Shown here: piece by piece, positions 46,232-55,991 of the stretch
How the letters are laid out: each line of letters begins with the position of its first letter
Numbering within the stretch: position 1 is the first letter of the stretch
Source: Caldilineaceae bacterium
GTDB lineage: Bacteria; Chloroflexota; Anaerolineae; Caldilineales; Caldilineaceae
Direction: 5' to 3'
Assembly (NCBI GenBank): GCA_026645575.1
Contig: JAPKMW010000020.1
Span: 1 to 64,000 of the forward strand
DNA length: 64,000 nt
The notes under the pieces: model-generated
What the model was told of the DNA's origin: nothing
Database searches by the model: none
Seen by the model: the letters and a program-made list of their open reading frames with translations, nothing else
Translations under genes and position numbers: made by a program

Positions 46232-47631
46232 CCCTGTTCAAACGCTTGATAAGCCCGCACCGCCGTCGGCTCCGGGTACACAAGCGGACCGGGGGCGGTC
46301 ATCTGCGCCATCGCCGCTGCAACGGTGGGAACCCAGCCGCCACCGACAGCCGCGACCATACCGGCGCCCAGCAATCCTGCCTCTGATGCGCCGATTTCAA
46401 TGGGGGCGTTTAGAACAGCGGTGAGGACATGTAGAAAATGGCGATTTTGCCCCGAGCCGCCGGTTGCGACAAAGCGCTGGGGGCGAATCCCGTCACGCAT
46501 GGCCGTCTGCACAAGATCACGAACGCCGACGGCAATCGCTTCAGCCAGGGCGCGATAGATCACCCCGTCGCCATAACCAGCCTGGCGGGCTGCTTGCACC
46601 TGCTGCACGAGTGTTGCTTCCGCCCCCGGCAGGATGCGCCGGATGACAAGCCCCTGTGCGCCGGGCGCAACCTGATCGGCCAACTGGCCCAGCACCCCAT
46701 GCCGCGCCGTCATGGTCGGGAGATCAGGGCGCAGGATCTCGGCGGCAAGATCAAATTGAGCGGAGGCGCTCGGTACATTGTTGACCCAGGCCCAGCGATC
46801 CGGCGACACGGTGTAACAAAAACAGCCGGACAAGAGGCGCGGCCCATTCACCGCCCGGAAGACAAAGTTTGTCCCCAGCGTAAAACACGCGTCCCCCGCT
46901 GCCACTGCGCGTGTTCCCAGGTTAGCTGCTGCGCCATCATGCAACCCGACGACAACGGGGATGCCCGGCGGCAACCCAAGCGCAGCCGACGCGTCAGGCG
47001 TCAACCGACCCGCAACCTGATGCGCCGGCAAGGTAACAGGGAAGGCGCGTTCCGGTAAGCCCGTCAGGGTAAGAATGGCTTGCGGCCAGGTTGCCGCCTC
47101 AGCACCGGAGGTTGGGTCTGTCACCCAGACGCCGGCCAGCCGGTAGACCAGGTAGTTATGCAGGGCGCCGACCCGGTGAATCTGTCGCCACTCGGCCGGG
47201 TGGTGTTGGCGCAACCAGGCGATCATGGCGGCCATGCGCACACCATAGCCAAAGGCAAAGGGATCTTGCTCACCCCACAGCGCGGGATCATACGCTTGCT
47301 TGAGTTCCGGTGCGTCGCGGTGTAACTGGCAATCGACCATTGGCCAGCAGGCTTGCCCCGCTTCATCCAGACAGATGCCAAACTGGGCGCGGCAGGAGAT
47401 CCCAATGGCGGCGGGGCGCACCGGGGTTCGTAATGCTGCATGAGCGTTCCGTACAGCTTCACAGAGCGCCTGCCAAAACGCCGGCAACATGGCATCGCGA
47501 CTAGGTTGGATGGCACGCGTATAGGCTCGACCCGTCGCCACCAGTTGTCCGCTCGGATCGATATAGGCGGCTTTGCACCAGGAGGAACCAACATCAATTG
47601 CCAGCACTAGCTCACGCATCGCCCGACTCAC
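46222..47631 (-). CDS. FGGY-family carbohydrate kinase
   Basis: A 469-residue sugar kinase. The ATP-phosphate motif is LAIDVGSSWCKAAYID and the C-terminal signature is FVATGGSGQNRHFLHVLTAVL. VVGLHDGAAAN carries the catalytic Asp. The GTG at 47631 overlaps the amidohydrolase stop (GTGA); an ATG at 47619 is the alternative. The substrate is unknown; the DgaE-like gene next door hints at an amino- or deoxy-sugar acid. Confidence 0.88.
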   Translation of the reverse strand: MSRAMRELVLAIDVGSSWCKAAYIDPSGQLVATGRAYTRAIQPSRDAMLPAFWQALCEAVRNAHAALRTPVRPAAIGISCRAQFGICLDEAGQACWPMVDCQLHRDAPELKQAYDPALWGEQDPFAFGYGVRMAAMIAWLRQHHPAEWRQIHRVGALHNYLVYRLAGVWVTDPTSGAEAATWPQAILTLTGLPERAFPVTLPAHQVAGRLTPDASAALGLPPGIPVVVGLHDGAAANLGTRAVAAGDACFTLGTNFVFRAVNGPRLLSGCFCYTVSPDRWAWVNNVPSASAQFDLAAEILRPDLPTMTARHGVLGQLADQVAPGAQGLVIRRILPGAEATLVQQVQAARQAGYGDGVIYRALAEAIAVGVRDLVQTAMRDGIRPQRFVATGGSGQNRHFLHVLTAVLNAPIEIGASEAGLLGAGMVAAVGGGWVPTVAAAMAQMTAPGPLVYPEPTAVRAYQAFEQGRD

Positions 47632-48791
47632 CCTTCGGCTGCCGGCTGTTTCACCACTTGGCCGGCCCGCACTGTATAGCGGACCTCCAGGTGTTGACGC
47701 ACGATTTCCGTCTGTCGCTCACTGTCGGTCAGCGGGAATTCACCGTCAACAATCCGGCAGATGGTGATGTCCGCTGTGCGCCCACTTTGCAACGAACCCA
47801 TTTCAGCATCACGGTGCATCAACTGGGCTGGCGACCAGGTGCTGAGGCGAATCACCTCCGGCAGCGGCAAGCCCAGGTGCAGAAACTTTGCCATCGTCGT
47901 CCCCATATCGTAGACCGGCCCACGCACACAACCCTGGTGGAGATCGGTGGAGATGGCATGGAGCGGCAGACCGGCGTCCAGTGCGTAGCGGGCCGTGGCA
48001 AAGGCGAAGCTGGCTGAGCCATGCCCAATATCATATTTCACCCCGCGTTCTATTGCGGCCAACGTCGCCGGCAGTGGTTTGCGGTCGCGACCGAGCAAGC
48101 CGCCGTACTTGCCATGCCAGCAATGGGTGACAATATCGCCTTCGCCCAACAGTTCCAGCACATCCTCGATCACCGGTGGCGCATTGCCGATATGCACCAT
48201 CAACCCCGTGCCGGAAAGGCGTGCGGCCTGGCGCGCCAGCTTGACCGGCGTAATGCCCAGGTTGCCGCAGTGGGTCTGACTGGCTAAAACTTTGATACCC
48301 AGACAGCGCCCAGCGGCAGCCTCGCGCTCGGCCAGCGCGATGGTCTGTCCCTGATTAAAATTGCTCCATTCACCGTGGCGCGGCCCTTCAATGGGGCGCA
48401 ATGAAATATTCAAGAAGGCCAGCACCCGTGTGGTAGCCCCGTTGATCACTTCGTCGCAAAAGGCCGCCCAGGTGCCGGCGCCGGTGGTGCCGGCATCGAC
48501 AACGGTGGTGACGCCAGTGGCAATGCCGGCTTCATGATCGGCATGAACGCCATTGATCCCCGCCGCGGCATAGACATGGGCGTGCAGGTCAATCCAACCG
48601 GGGCTGGCGATACAGCCGGTTGCGTCGATGACGGTAGCGCCGGTCGCTTCCGGGTAGTGACCAATGCCAACAATCTTGTCGCCGCTGACGGCAATATCGG
48701 CAACTTGATCAATCTGCTGGGCGGGGTCGATGACACGGGCGCCCCGGATGATCAGCGTGGGCGCGACTGGATCAGTGATTGGTTGGGACAT
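47628..48791 (-). CDS. Amidohydrolase/deacetylase (EF0837/AHA3915 family)
   Basis: A 387-residue metal-dependent hydrolase. The metal site is DLHAHVY (His-x-His), a Lys in CLGIKVLASQ that is probably carboxylated, and His and Asp in MVHIGNAPP, HCWHGKY and ISTDLHQG. This family is typically encoded next to DgaE-like PLP enzymes, exactly as here, and is thought to deacylate an amino-sugar acid or similar compound. Confidence 0.87.
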   Translation of the reverse strand: MSQPITDPVAPTLIIRGARVIDPAQQIDQVADIAVSGDKIVGIGHYPEATGATVIDATGCIASPGWIDLHAHVYAAAGINGVHADHEAGIATGVTTVVDAGTTGAGTWAAFCDEVINGATTRVLAFLNISLRPIEGPRHGEWSNFNQGQTIALAEREAAAGRCLGIKVLASQTHCGNLGITPVKLARQAARLSGTGLMVHIGNAPPVIEDVLELLGEGDIVTHCWHGKYGGLLGRDRKPLPATLAAIERGVKYDIGHGSASFAFATARYALDAGLPLHAISTDLHQGCVRGPVYDMGTTMAKFLHLGLPLPEVIRLSTWSPAQLMHRDAEMGSLQSGRTADITICRIVDGEFPLTDSERQTEIVRQHLEVRYTVRAGQVVKQPAAEG

Positions 48792-48823
48792 GAGTGGCTC
48801 TTCCTCTCCTGCTTAGTGGCATT

Positions 48824-50053
48824 TTAATAGTCCAATGTTGTCGTCATCTCATACTTGCGTCCGCTTTGCGACGATTCGAGCGTGCCGACCATCATCTCGG
48901 TGATGTGCAACCCCCAATCGACATTGACCAATGGTTCCCGGTCTTCCAAGATACAGTCGATGAGATGTTGCGTGGAGGCGTGATAGTAATTAAAGGCGCC
49001 GGGGGTCGGTTGCGGCCACTTGGCCTTGCTCCGGTCGCCGCGCAAGGGGATGTGATACCAGCCGTCGTCATCAATCTGGGGCAGGAGTTCTTTGCGGTTG
49101 GAAATGATCGAGGCCGTGTAACCGGCGCCAAAGATCAAGTTGCCTTCCGTGCCGAAAATCTGCAATGCGCCGCCACCACTGCCGGGTAGCACCGGGTGAA
49201 AGATACGACCAATGTGGCAGGCGCCCACCACGCCGCCGGTCATTTCATAGAGCGAATAGGCATTGTCCACCGCCTCCATGCACACCTGCTTGGTGCGGGG
49301 CAGGTTGATCACCACGTCCCAATAGTTGGCATTGTCGGGGTCGGTGGCCTGGTTGAGAAACTCGTCATACTGCTCTTCGGGGACGATAAAGTGGTCAGCC
49401 ACCTTGATCTGCGCTTGGGCCATGACACTCTTGCACGCGCCTAAGACGCAGACGATGTTGGCCGGCGCATAGGGCAGATCAAAGAGAAAGCCGCCGCTAT
49501 CTTTGGCATAAAAGGCCGCCTGTCCATAGGGGTTGCTGCCCAGCGCTGGGCCATAGCTGGTGGGGCCAGTAGACCCCAGGGAAAACCAGAGAATATCGCC
49601 CAATACCCCCTGGCGCACGAGGTCACGTAGCTGGGCTATATCCGGGTCGAGCGGCGATTGAGAACTGGGTTCGATGATCGCTTTGAGACCGGCTTTGCGC
49701 ACAGCATTGGCGATGGTGCGGGCGTCGGCCAAATTGGTTGCCATCGGCTTTTGCAACAGGAAGTGCTTGCCCGCCGCAATCGCCTTCAGGGCAAAGGGAA
49801 CATGGGTGCCCGGCGCAGTAAGGATGAAGACAACATCAATGCCCGCTTCATCAATCATCTTGTCATAATCCTGGTAAGCTTGTTTAGCGCCAAAGAGGCG
49901 TTGACAAGCTGCCGTGCGCGCTGTAACGCGATCACAAACGGCAGTCAATTCGACATTGGGCATCTTCATTAAATAGGGTAGGTAGTAGGCTGTGGCGACG
50001 ACGCCGCAGCCGACCACCCCCACTTTCACAGGTCGGTTGGTTGCTCGACTCAT
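48824..50053 (-). CDS. Gfo/Idh/MocA family oxidoreductase
   Basis: A 409-residue dehydrogenase with the Rossmann motif KVGVVGCGVVATAYY, the QKPMATNLADA signature (Lys of the EKP-type site) and the C-terminal Idh domain. The ATG at 50053 follows AAAGGAT; a longer start would add a non-conserved extension. It is the promoter-proximal gene of the minus-strand catabolic operon and would oxidise the sugar derivative handled by the other enzymes. Confidence 0.9.
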   Translation of the reverse strand: MSRATNRPVKVGVVGCGVVATAYYLPYLMKMPNVELTAVCDRVTARTAACQRLFGAKQAYQDYDKMIDEAGIDVVFILTAPGTHVPFALKAIAAGKHFLLQKPMATNLADARTIANAVRKAGLKAIIEPSSQSPLDPDIAQLRDLVRQGVLGDILWFSLGSTGPTSYGPALGSNPYGQAAFYAKDSGGFLFDLPYAPANIVCVLGACKSVMAQAQIKVADHFIVPEEQYDEFLNQATDPDNANYWDVVINLPRTKQVCMEAVDNAYSLYEMTGGVVGACHIGRIFHPVLPGSGGGALQIFGTEGNLIFGAGYTASIISNRKELLPQIDDDGWYHIPLRGDRSKAKWPQPTPGAFNYYHASTQHLIDCILEDREPLVNVDWGLHITEMMVGTLESSQSGRKYEMTTTLDY

Positions 50054-50215
50054 ACAAATAGCTATCCTTTGGCTTTGCAGCGGGGCTTGTTTCGTGTGAG
50101 GATCGTAACAGAAGAGGAAGGGGTCGTCAAGCGTGCGTTGCACGGGCCACAGAAGTTCACATGATCGTATCATCGTCTGACCCATGCAATGCACGTTTTG
50201 GCCGAAAACACGTCG

Positions 50216-50304
50216 GCGCAAGTACGGCAAGCGTGAGAGGCCGTCCCGCCACACCTGTCAGGTTTGCAAAACCTGACAGGTGTTCACACTTTCCGTACTT
50301 GCGC
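50216..50304. repeat. Nested palindrome with ACCTGTCAGGT core
   Basis: The inner hairpin (ACACCTGTCAGGTTT at 50251-50265 with 50269-50283, loop GCA) sits in outer arms of about 20 nt (50216-50237 against about 50285-50304). It shares the core of the element at 20060-20090 but not the flanks. It lies in the 50054-50505 gap between divergent operons, which otherwise holds only the promoter below. Confidence 0.9.
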
Positions 50305-50324
50305 GAAACACGTCCTGCGCCTGC

Positions 50325-50353
50325 TTGACAAATAACGCCGATTGCTAGACAAT
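50325..50353 (+). promoter_or_regulatory. Promoter of the peptide-export cluster
   Basis: TTGACA (50325-50330, perfect), a 17-nt spacer and GACAAT (50348-50353, four of six). The leader to the ATG at 50506 would be about 145 nt. Confidence 0.55.
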
Positions 50354-50505
50354 CAACGTATGCAAAACGCAAAGAAACCAACAATTCTTCCCACCGCACC
50401 TATCCCACCGCGCACCCTGAGCCATTCGGTCAGGGGCGACGCACTTTGTCAATCCGCCGGCCAGCCAGTGGCCTTTCCTGCGCGTTGACCCGCCCTGAAG
50501 ATCCC

Positions 50506-53166
50506 ATGTCCGAGCATCGTTTGTTTGTCCCAGAGGTTGTCCAGACTTCCGCCACCGATTGTGGGCCGGCTGCCCTCAAGGCATTGCTGGAAGGCTTTAA
50601 TATTCCAGTCAGCTATGGCCGCCTGCGCGAAGCCTGTCAGACTAGCGTAGATGGCACCTCGATCGACACCATTGAGGAGGTGGCCCAACAGAGTGGCCTG
50701 CTGGCCCAACAACTCATCACACCCGCTGATTTTCTCTTTGTCGCAGCAGCCAACCTGCTGCCGGCGTTGGCGATTGTGCGCTTGCCCACCGGCGCACTCC
50801 ACTTTGTCGTTATCTGGCGTACCTTTGGCCCCTTTGTCCAGGTAATGAATCCGGCTAGTGGTCGCCAGTGGCTGCGGCGGCAAGCGTTGCTCGATGATCT
50901 CTACATTCACACCCACCCTGTACCGCTGGCCGGTTGGCGCGCCTGGGCGGAAAGCGATGGCTTCATCCAACCCTTAACGGCTCGTCTGCAAGGAGTGGGG
51001 GTGACGGCGGAGCGTAGCGCACAACTGGTGATGGCAGCACAACAAGATTCCGGTTGGCTCCCTCTGGCGACACTAGACGCGGCAACCCGCGTGGTGGAGA
51101 GCTTGGTGCGTTCCGCAGCGCTGGAACGGGGGGCGGAAGCGACGAACTTTGTTACCCAGTTGACTAGCGCCGTTCTGGCTGATCCCACGCAAGCCCACCA
51201 ACACATTCCGGCCCCCTTTTGGAGCGTTACGGCGATCCCGCAACAGCCGGAGCTCCTGCTCATGCGCGGGGCGGTGTTGCTGGTGGTGAGAGGTGTGCAG
51301 CCGCCGGCATTGACGGCGGATGCGGGAGCGTCCACTGTTGCGCCGGAAGTGGCTGTGGCCTTGACCGAGAAAGAGGTCAATCCACTGGGGGAGATCGTGC
51401 AGTTGCTACGTCAGGACGGGTTGCTGGCCCCGGCGTTGGTGGCGTTGGCTGCCGTGTTGGCCGCGGCGGGGGTAACGGTTGAAGCGTTGCTCTTGCGGGG
51501 CCTCCTGCAAGCGGGGGATCAACTCTTTGGCCTGCAACAGCAGACGACCGCGCTGGTGGTCATTCTTGTTTTTGGGTTGCTCTTGATCCTGATCGATTTC
51601 ACCCTGGCCGACGCCTTGGCGCGCATGGGGCGCCACCTTGATCTGCGACTGCGCATGGCCTTTCTCGCCAAGATCCCCCGGTTGAGTGACCGATATTTCC
51701 AGAGCCGGCTGATCTCCGATATGACCCTGCGCGCCCATGAACTGGCCGAGGTCAAAGAGTTGCCGCGACTGGCGGTGCAGCTATTGCAACTGACCGTGCA
51801 AGTGCTATTGACCACCGCAGGCGTTATCTATTTTGTGCCGAACATGGCGCCGCTGGCCCTCTTTGTCATGGCGCTGGCCTTGTTACCGGCGCTGCTGGCC
51901 CGCCCCGTATTACAAGAACAGGATCTACGCTACCGCACCCACAGCGGTAGTTTGAGCCGTTTCTATCTCGACGGCTTGCTGGGGTTGACGCCATTGCGCA
52001 CCCACTCGGCGGAAAAAGCCTTTCAGAATGCTCATGCGCTGTTGCTCACCGAATGGTTTCAAGCCGGGCGCGCCCTCTTTACCTTCAACCTCTGGGTGCG
52101 GGGCGCCCAACTGCTCCTCAGCACCGGCAGCGTCATCTGGATCTTGACCAGCTATTTGCAACAGGGGGGCGATCCGAGTAATACGTTGCTGCTCTTTTAC
52201 TGGACACTCAACTTGCCGGCGTTGGGGCAGTCAATTGCCGATCTGTTCCTGCAATATCCAGCCCTGCGCAATCGGGTCTTGCGGGTGCTGGAACCACTAG
52301 GTGCACTGGAGGAAAATGCTGCTCCCGCAGTCTCACCGCCGCTGCTTACCCGCGCCCCGGCTCCAATTAGCCTGGAAAAGGTTAGCGTGGTGGTTGGCGG
52401 CCATACGATTCTCCACGCGATCAGCCTAAACATTGCGGCCGGGGAGCATGTGGCGATTGTGGGGCCGTCGGGCGCGGGGAAGTCGAGTCTGGTCGGGCTG
52501 TTGCTGGGCTGGCACAAACCGGCGACCGGCGAACTGCTGGTCGATGGCTACCCACTCTTGAATGACCGTTTGGAAGCACTGCGCCGCCAGACGGTGTGGG
52601 TCGATCCGGCGGTGCATCTCTGGAATCGTACGATGATGGCGAATCTGACCTATGGCAATGGCAGCGAGCAGGGGGTGGGTGATATTTTGCATGAAGCCAA
52701 TCTCTACGATCTGTTGCAACATCTGCCCGATGGCTTGCAGACAGTCTTGGGCGAAGGGGGCGGGTTGGTCTCCGGCGGCCAGGGGCAACGGGTACGGCTG
52801 GGACGCGGGCTGTTGCGCGCCCAGGTGCGCTTGGTGATCCTCGATGAGCCATTTCGCGGGCTGGATCGACCGCAGCGGCAGGAATTACTTGCGAAGGCCC
52901 GGGCGCACTGGCGCGACACCACCTTGCTCTTCATCTCTCATGACATTGGCGACACGCAGGACTTTGATCGCGTGCTGGTGTTGGAACAGGGCCAGGTTGT
53001 CGAAGATGCCGCGCCCGCCCACCTGGCCGCGCAAGCCGATTCCCGTTACCGCCATTTGCTCGACGCCGAAAACGCTGTTCGGCAGGGCTTGTGGCAAAAC
53101 GCTGCGTGGCGGCGCCTCTGGTTGCGCGACGGCGCTTTGACCGCAACGCCGCGGGAGGAACGATGA
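50506..53166 (+). CDS. NHLM-type peptidase-containing ABC exporter
   Basis: An 886-residue exporter that would cleave a leader and export a ribosomal peptide. Residues 1-125 are a C39 peptidase with Cys19 in TDCGPAALKALL and His99 in ALHFVVIW; the usual third catalytic residue (Asp before Pro) is Asn115 in VMNPASG. A middle region of about 170 residues, a six-segment membrane domain (about 315-590) and an ATPase (Walker A VGPSGAGKSS, signature SGGQGQR, Walker B LVILDEP) follow. The match to the NHLM peptidase/ABC group rests on the partner ABC protein with a large N-terminal domain. The ATG at 50506 begins the C39 fold. Confidence 0.85.
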   Translation: MSEHRLFVPEVVQTSATDCGPAALKALLEGFNIPVSYGRLREACQTSVDGTSIDTIEEVAQQSGLLAQQLITPADFLFVAAANLLPALAIVRLPTGALHFVVIWRTFGPFVQVMNPASGRQWLRRQALLDDLYIHTHPVPLAGWRAWAESDGFIQPLTARLQGVGVTAERSAQLVMAAQQDSGWLPLATLDAATRVVESLVRSAALERGAEATNFVTQLTSAVLADPTQAHQHIPAPFWSVTAIPQQPELLLMRGAVLLVVRGVQPPALTADAGASTVAPEVAVALTEKEVNPLGEIVQLLRQDGLLAPALVALAAVLAAAGVTVEALLLRGLLQAGDQLFGLQQQTTALVVILVFGLLLILIDFTLADALARMGRHLDLRLRMAFLAKIPRLSDRYFQSRLISDMTLRAHELAEVKELPRLAVQLLQLTVQVLLTTAGVIYFVPNMAPLALFVMALALLPALLARPVLQEQDLRYRTHSGSLSRFYLDGLLGLTPLRTHSAEKAFQNAHALLLTEWFQAGRALFTFNLWVRGAQLLLSTGSVIWILTSYLQQGGDPSNTLLLFYWTLNLPALGQSIADLFLQYPALRNRVLRVLEPLGALEENAAPAVSPPLLTRAPAPISLEKVSVVVGGHTILHAISLNIAAGEHVAIVGPSGAGKSSLVGLLLGWHKPATGELLVDGYPLLNDRLEALRRQTVWVDPAVHLWNRTMMANLTYGNGSEQGVGDILHEANLYDLLQHLPDGLQTVLGEGGGLVSGGQGQRVRLGRGLLRAQVRLVILDEPFRGLDRPQRQELLAKARAHWRDTTLLFISHDIGDTQDFDRVLVLEQGQVVEDAAPAHLAAQADSRYRHLLDAENAVRQGLWQNAAWRRLWLRDGALTATPREER

Positions 53167-55412
53167 GTAATCTTGCCGCTACCCTCGCTGCGACATTGAG
53201 CGGAGGGATGCAACCGCAAAAACAGCGGGCTGTCACCTTGGATTTGCGCGCCTTGGCCTGGCCGCTGGACATACTGGATGATGGCGTGGCCTTGCTGGCG
53301 CAACAGGCTGCTCTTGTCACCCGTTCGCCCGCCGCCGATGGCGCACCGCTGCCACCGGCGCCCTATAGTGCCGACGACCAATCGCTGGAGCGTTGGTTGA
53401 CCTTGACCACCCATCAGCTTGGGTGTGATGCTCAGGCCGTCGATTGGCACTTCCGTGATATTGAACTGCTGGTGCGCCGCGCCGCGCCGGCAATCTTGCG
53501 CCTGCCCGACGCCGCCACGGCTGCCCCTGAGGCGCCGCCAGCGCCCTGCTTTTTGCTCCTGCTCAAAGGCGGACGGCATCGGGTGCGGTTGTTGACGCCG
53601 GACTTTGCCACAACCGCTGTCAGTACGGCCAATCTCGTCGCGTTTCTGCAAGCGCAAACCAGCGGCGACTTGGGCGAAACTGTCGCCAACTTTTTGTTGC
53701 GCAGCGGGATCGCCCACCAGCGCCTGCCCAAAGCACAGGCCACCCTGGTCGCCGAGCAGATGGGCAGTCAACGCTTTGGCGGCTGCTGGCTCTTGACGGT
53801 GGCCGGTCACCGTGGGATCTGGCAACAGGTGCGCCACCAACGCTTGCCGCGCTATCTGCTGCTGGTGGTGGCGCTGCTGCTGCTCCAACAACTGGTGGTG
53901 GTCGCCAGTTGGCGCTTTATCGGCCAGGGGGTCTTTCAACAGGGCTTTAGCGACGCCGGCTTGACGACTTGGGCGCTACTGCTGCTTACGAGCATTCCCC
54001 TCAGCCTCTTTGCCAACTGGGCGCAAATCAACATCACCCTCAACCTAAGTCGGCTGGCGCGTGCCCGACTGCTGCGTGGGATTCTCAACCTCCATCCGTC
54101 AGCCATTCGCCACCTGGGCGCTGGACAATTCTTGGAGCGCGTGATGCAGAGCGAGTCGTTGCAGGCGCTCTTGATCGGCGGCGGCTTTGGTGTGATCACG
54201 GCGGTAGTGCAACTTGGGATCGCCCTGGTGATCTTGCGTCTGGGCATCGGCGGCATTTGGCATAGTCTGCTGTTGGTGGCGTGGCTGCTGTTAACGATTG
54301 GGCTGTCGCTCTGGTATGCCCGCCGCTTTTTGACCTGGCGCAACGCCTACCGCACGCTGACGAACGATCTGGTCGAGCGCATGGTGGCCCATCGCACCCG
54401 GCTGGCGCAAGAAGAGAAGGTCACCTGGCACCTGGCTGAAGACCAGCAACTGGATCATTACCACACCCTCACCCGCCGGCTGGACAATGGGCAACGGTTG
54501 CTCGCTAGTCTGCTCAATCGTGGCTGGTTTCTGGTGGGGCTGGCCGGGTTGATCTACCCGTTGCTGCAGGGCGTCACCAACCCCATTGGGCTGGCGATCA
54601 GCTTGGCCGGCATCGTGCTGGCCGGTACAGCTTTTGCCGCTCTGCGCACGACCATTGTCACCCTGACGACGCTCTATGCCACCTGGCGCGATGTTGGGCC
54701 GCTCTTTCAGGCGGCTGACGCCGTGGCGCCGGTGGGGAAAGCGCTCTATCTGTCGCCGGTCGTCACGGCTGGGGTCACAGCACCGGTCGCCCAGGAGCCG
54801 AAACCGTTGCTGGTAGGGCGCAATCTCCAATTCCGCTATCACGACAACGCCCCGCTGACCCTGAACAAAGTGGACTTGACCATCTACCCCGGTGACCGCC
54901 TGTTGCTGGAGGGGCCATCGGGCAGCGGTAAATCGACGCTGGCCCGTCTTCTGGTCGGGTTACAAACACCCAGCAGCGGCCTGTTGCTGCTCCACGGACT
55001 GGATCAACCAACGCTGGGCTTGGTTACCTGGCGTCAGCGGGTGATCTCTGCCCCGCAGTTTCATGAAAATCATGTTTTCACGGAAAGCTTTGGCTTCAAT
55101 CTGCTACTGGGGCGTCGCTGGCCGGCCACCCCCGCCGATCTACAGGAAGCCGAAATCATTTGCCAAGAGTTGGGCCTGGGCGATCTGCTCCAGCGGATGC
55201 CGGGCGGCCTGATGCAGATGGTGGGCGAGAGCGGCTGGCAACTCTCCCACGGCGAACGCAGCCGCCTCTTTATCGCGCGTGCCCTCCTGCAACAGAGCGA
55301 CCTGATCGTCCTGGACGAGAGCTTCGCCGCCCTCGACCCCGTCACCCTCGAACGGGCCATGACTTGTGTCCTAAACCGAGCGCCGACGCTGTTGGTGATC
55401 GCGCACCCGTAA
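53163..55412 (+). CDS. NHLM-type second ABC transporter subunit, C-terminally shortened
   Basis: A 749-residue ABC protein with an extra N-terminal domain of about 230 residues before the membrane segments (from about 235), as in the NHLM export partner. Walker A is EGPSGSGKST, the signature LSHGERSR and Walker B LIVLDES. The frame ends straight after the H-loop (LLVIAHP), so about 30-40 residues present in ordinary ABC domains are missing. A period-7 hairpin begins 13 nt after the stop, so the end may have been cut by that element. Overlap with the preceding gene is ATGA, showing tight coupling. Confidence 0.82.
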   Translation: MSNLAATLAATLSGGMQPQKQRAVTLDLRALAWPLDILDDGVALLAQQAALVTRSPAADGAPLPPAPYSADDQSLERWLTLTTHQLGCDAQAVDWHFRDIELLVRRAAPAILRLPDAATAAPEAPPAPCFLLLLKGGRHRVRLLTPDFATTAVSTANLVAFLQAQTSGDLGETVANFLLRSGIAHQRLPKAQATLVAEQMGSQRFGGCWLLTVAGHRGIWQQVRHQRLPRYLLLVVALLLLQQLVVVASWRFIGQGVFQQGFSDAGLTTWALLLLTSIPLSLFANWAQINITLNLSRLARARLLRGILNLHPSAIRHLGAGQFLERVMQSESLQALLIGGGFGVITAVVQLGIALVILRLGIGGIWHSLLLVAWLLLTIGLSLWYARRFLTWRNAYRTLTNDLVERMVAHRTRLAQEEKVTWHLAEDQQLDHYHTLTRRLDNGQRLLASLLNRGWFLVGLAGLIYPLLQGVTNPIGLAISLAGIVLAGTAFAALRTTIVTLTTLYATWRDVGPLFQAADAVAPVGKALYLSPVVTAGVTAPVAQEPKPLLVGRNLQFRYHDNAPLTLNKVDLTIYPGDRLLLEGPSGSGKSTLARLLVGLQTPSSGLLLLHGLDQPTLGLVTWRQRVISAPQFHENHVFTESFGFNLLLGRRWPATPADLQEAEIICQELGLGDLLQRMPGGLMQMVGESGWQLSHGERSRLFIARALLQQSDLIVLDESFAALDPVTLERAMTCVLNRAPTLLVIAHP

Positions 55413-55424
55413 TGCATGATACAA

Positions 55425-55494
55425 GAATTACGAGTTACGAATTACGAGCCGTTCGCCGGGAAATTCGTAACTCGTAATTCGTAATTCGTAATTC
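55425..55494. repeat. Period-7 tandem-arm hairpin in the export cluster
   Basis: Left units GAATTAC, GAGTTAC, GAATTAC (55425-55445). Right units GTAACTC, GTAATTC three times (55467-55494). It lies between the shortened ABC gene and the mini-HlyD gene and ends 10 nt before the latter's start. Confidence 0.92.
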
Positions 55495-55504
55495 TGGAGC
55501 AACT

Positions 55505-55975
55505 ATGTCCCTGCCCTTCGCCCGCACCGAACGGGCGCTGCAAACGGATGATTATCGCACCGCCTGGATCTGTGGGTTGGTGGCGTTGCCGCTCTTTGCG
55601 GCCTGGCTGGTCTGGTTCTTTGTCGGCAATCTGCCGGCGCAAATCAGCAGCCAACAACTTACTATTGGCGATTACGGCACCGTGGTGGCGACCTTTAATG
55701 TGGCCGCGCTGCCCGATCTAGCGGTGGGCGACCGGGCGACATTGCGCCTACAACTGGCCGAAGGGGAGCCGCCGACGACCGTCCCCGCCACGGTTGCCGA
55801 TATTCACGCTCACCCCGACGGTCGCTATGATGTCTTTTTCTACCCCGATGCTGCCTATAGTGCGGTGCTGTCGCGCGCGTCGCTCACCGGCGAAGCGGAG
55901 GTGAACGTGGCCGGTCATTCCCCGTTTCGCACCCTCCTGCAAATGAACGAACCAACCCGCCAACTAACCAACTAA
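55505..55975 (+). CDS. Small HlyD-like secretion adaptor
   Basis: A 156-residue protein with one transmembrane segment (about residues 22-42, WICGLVALPLFAAWLVWFFV) and a short beta-rich domain (VVATFNVAALPDLAVGDRAT) like the end of HlyD-type membrane-fusion proteins. The long coiled-coil arms and lipoyl domain are absent, so it is a minimal form. Position after the two ABC genes matches the NHLM secretion-protein slot. Confidence 0.65.
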   Translation: MSLPFARTERALQTDDYRTAWICGLVALPLFAAWLVWFFVGNLPAQISSQQLTIGDYGTVVATFNVAALPDLAVGDRATLRLQLAEGEPPTTVPATVADIHAHPDGRYDVFFYPDAAYSAVLSRASLTGEAEVNVAGHSPFRTLLQMNEPTRQLTN

Positions 55976-55991
55976 CTCGAAAGGAATGCAC

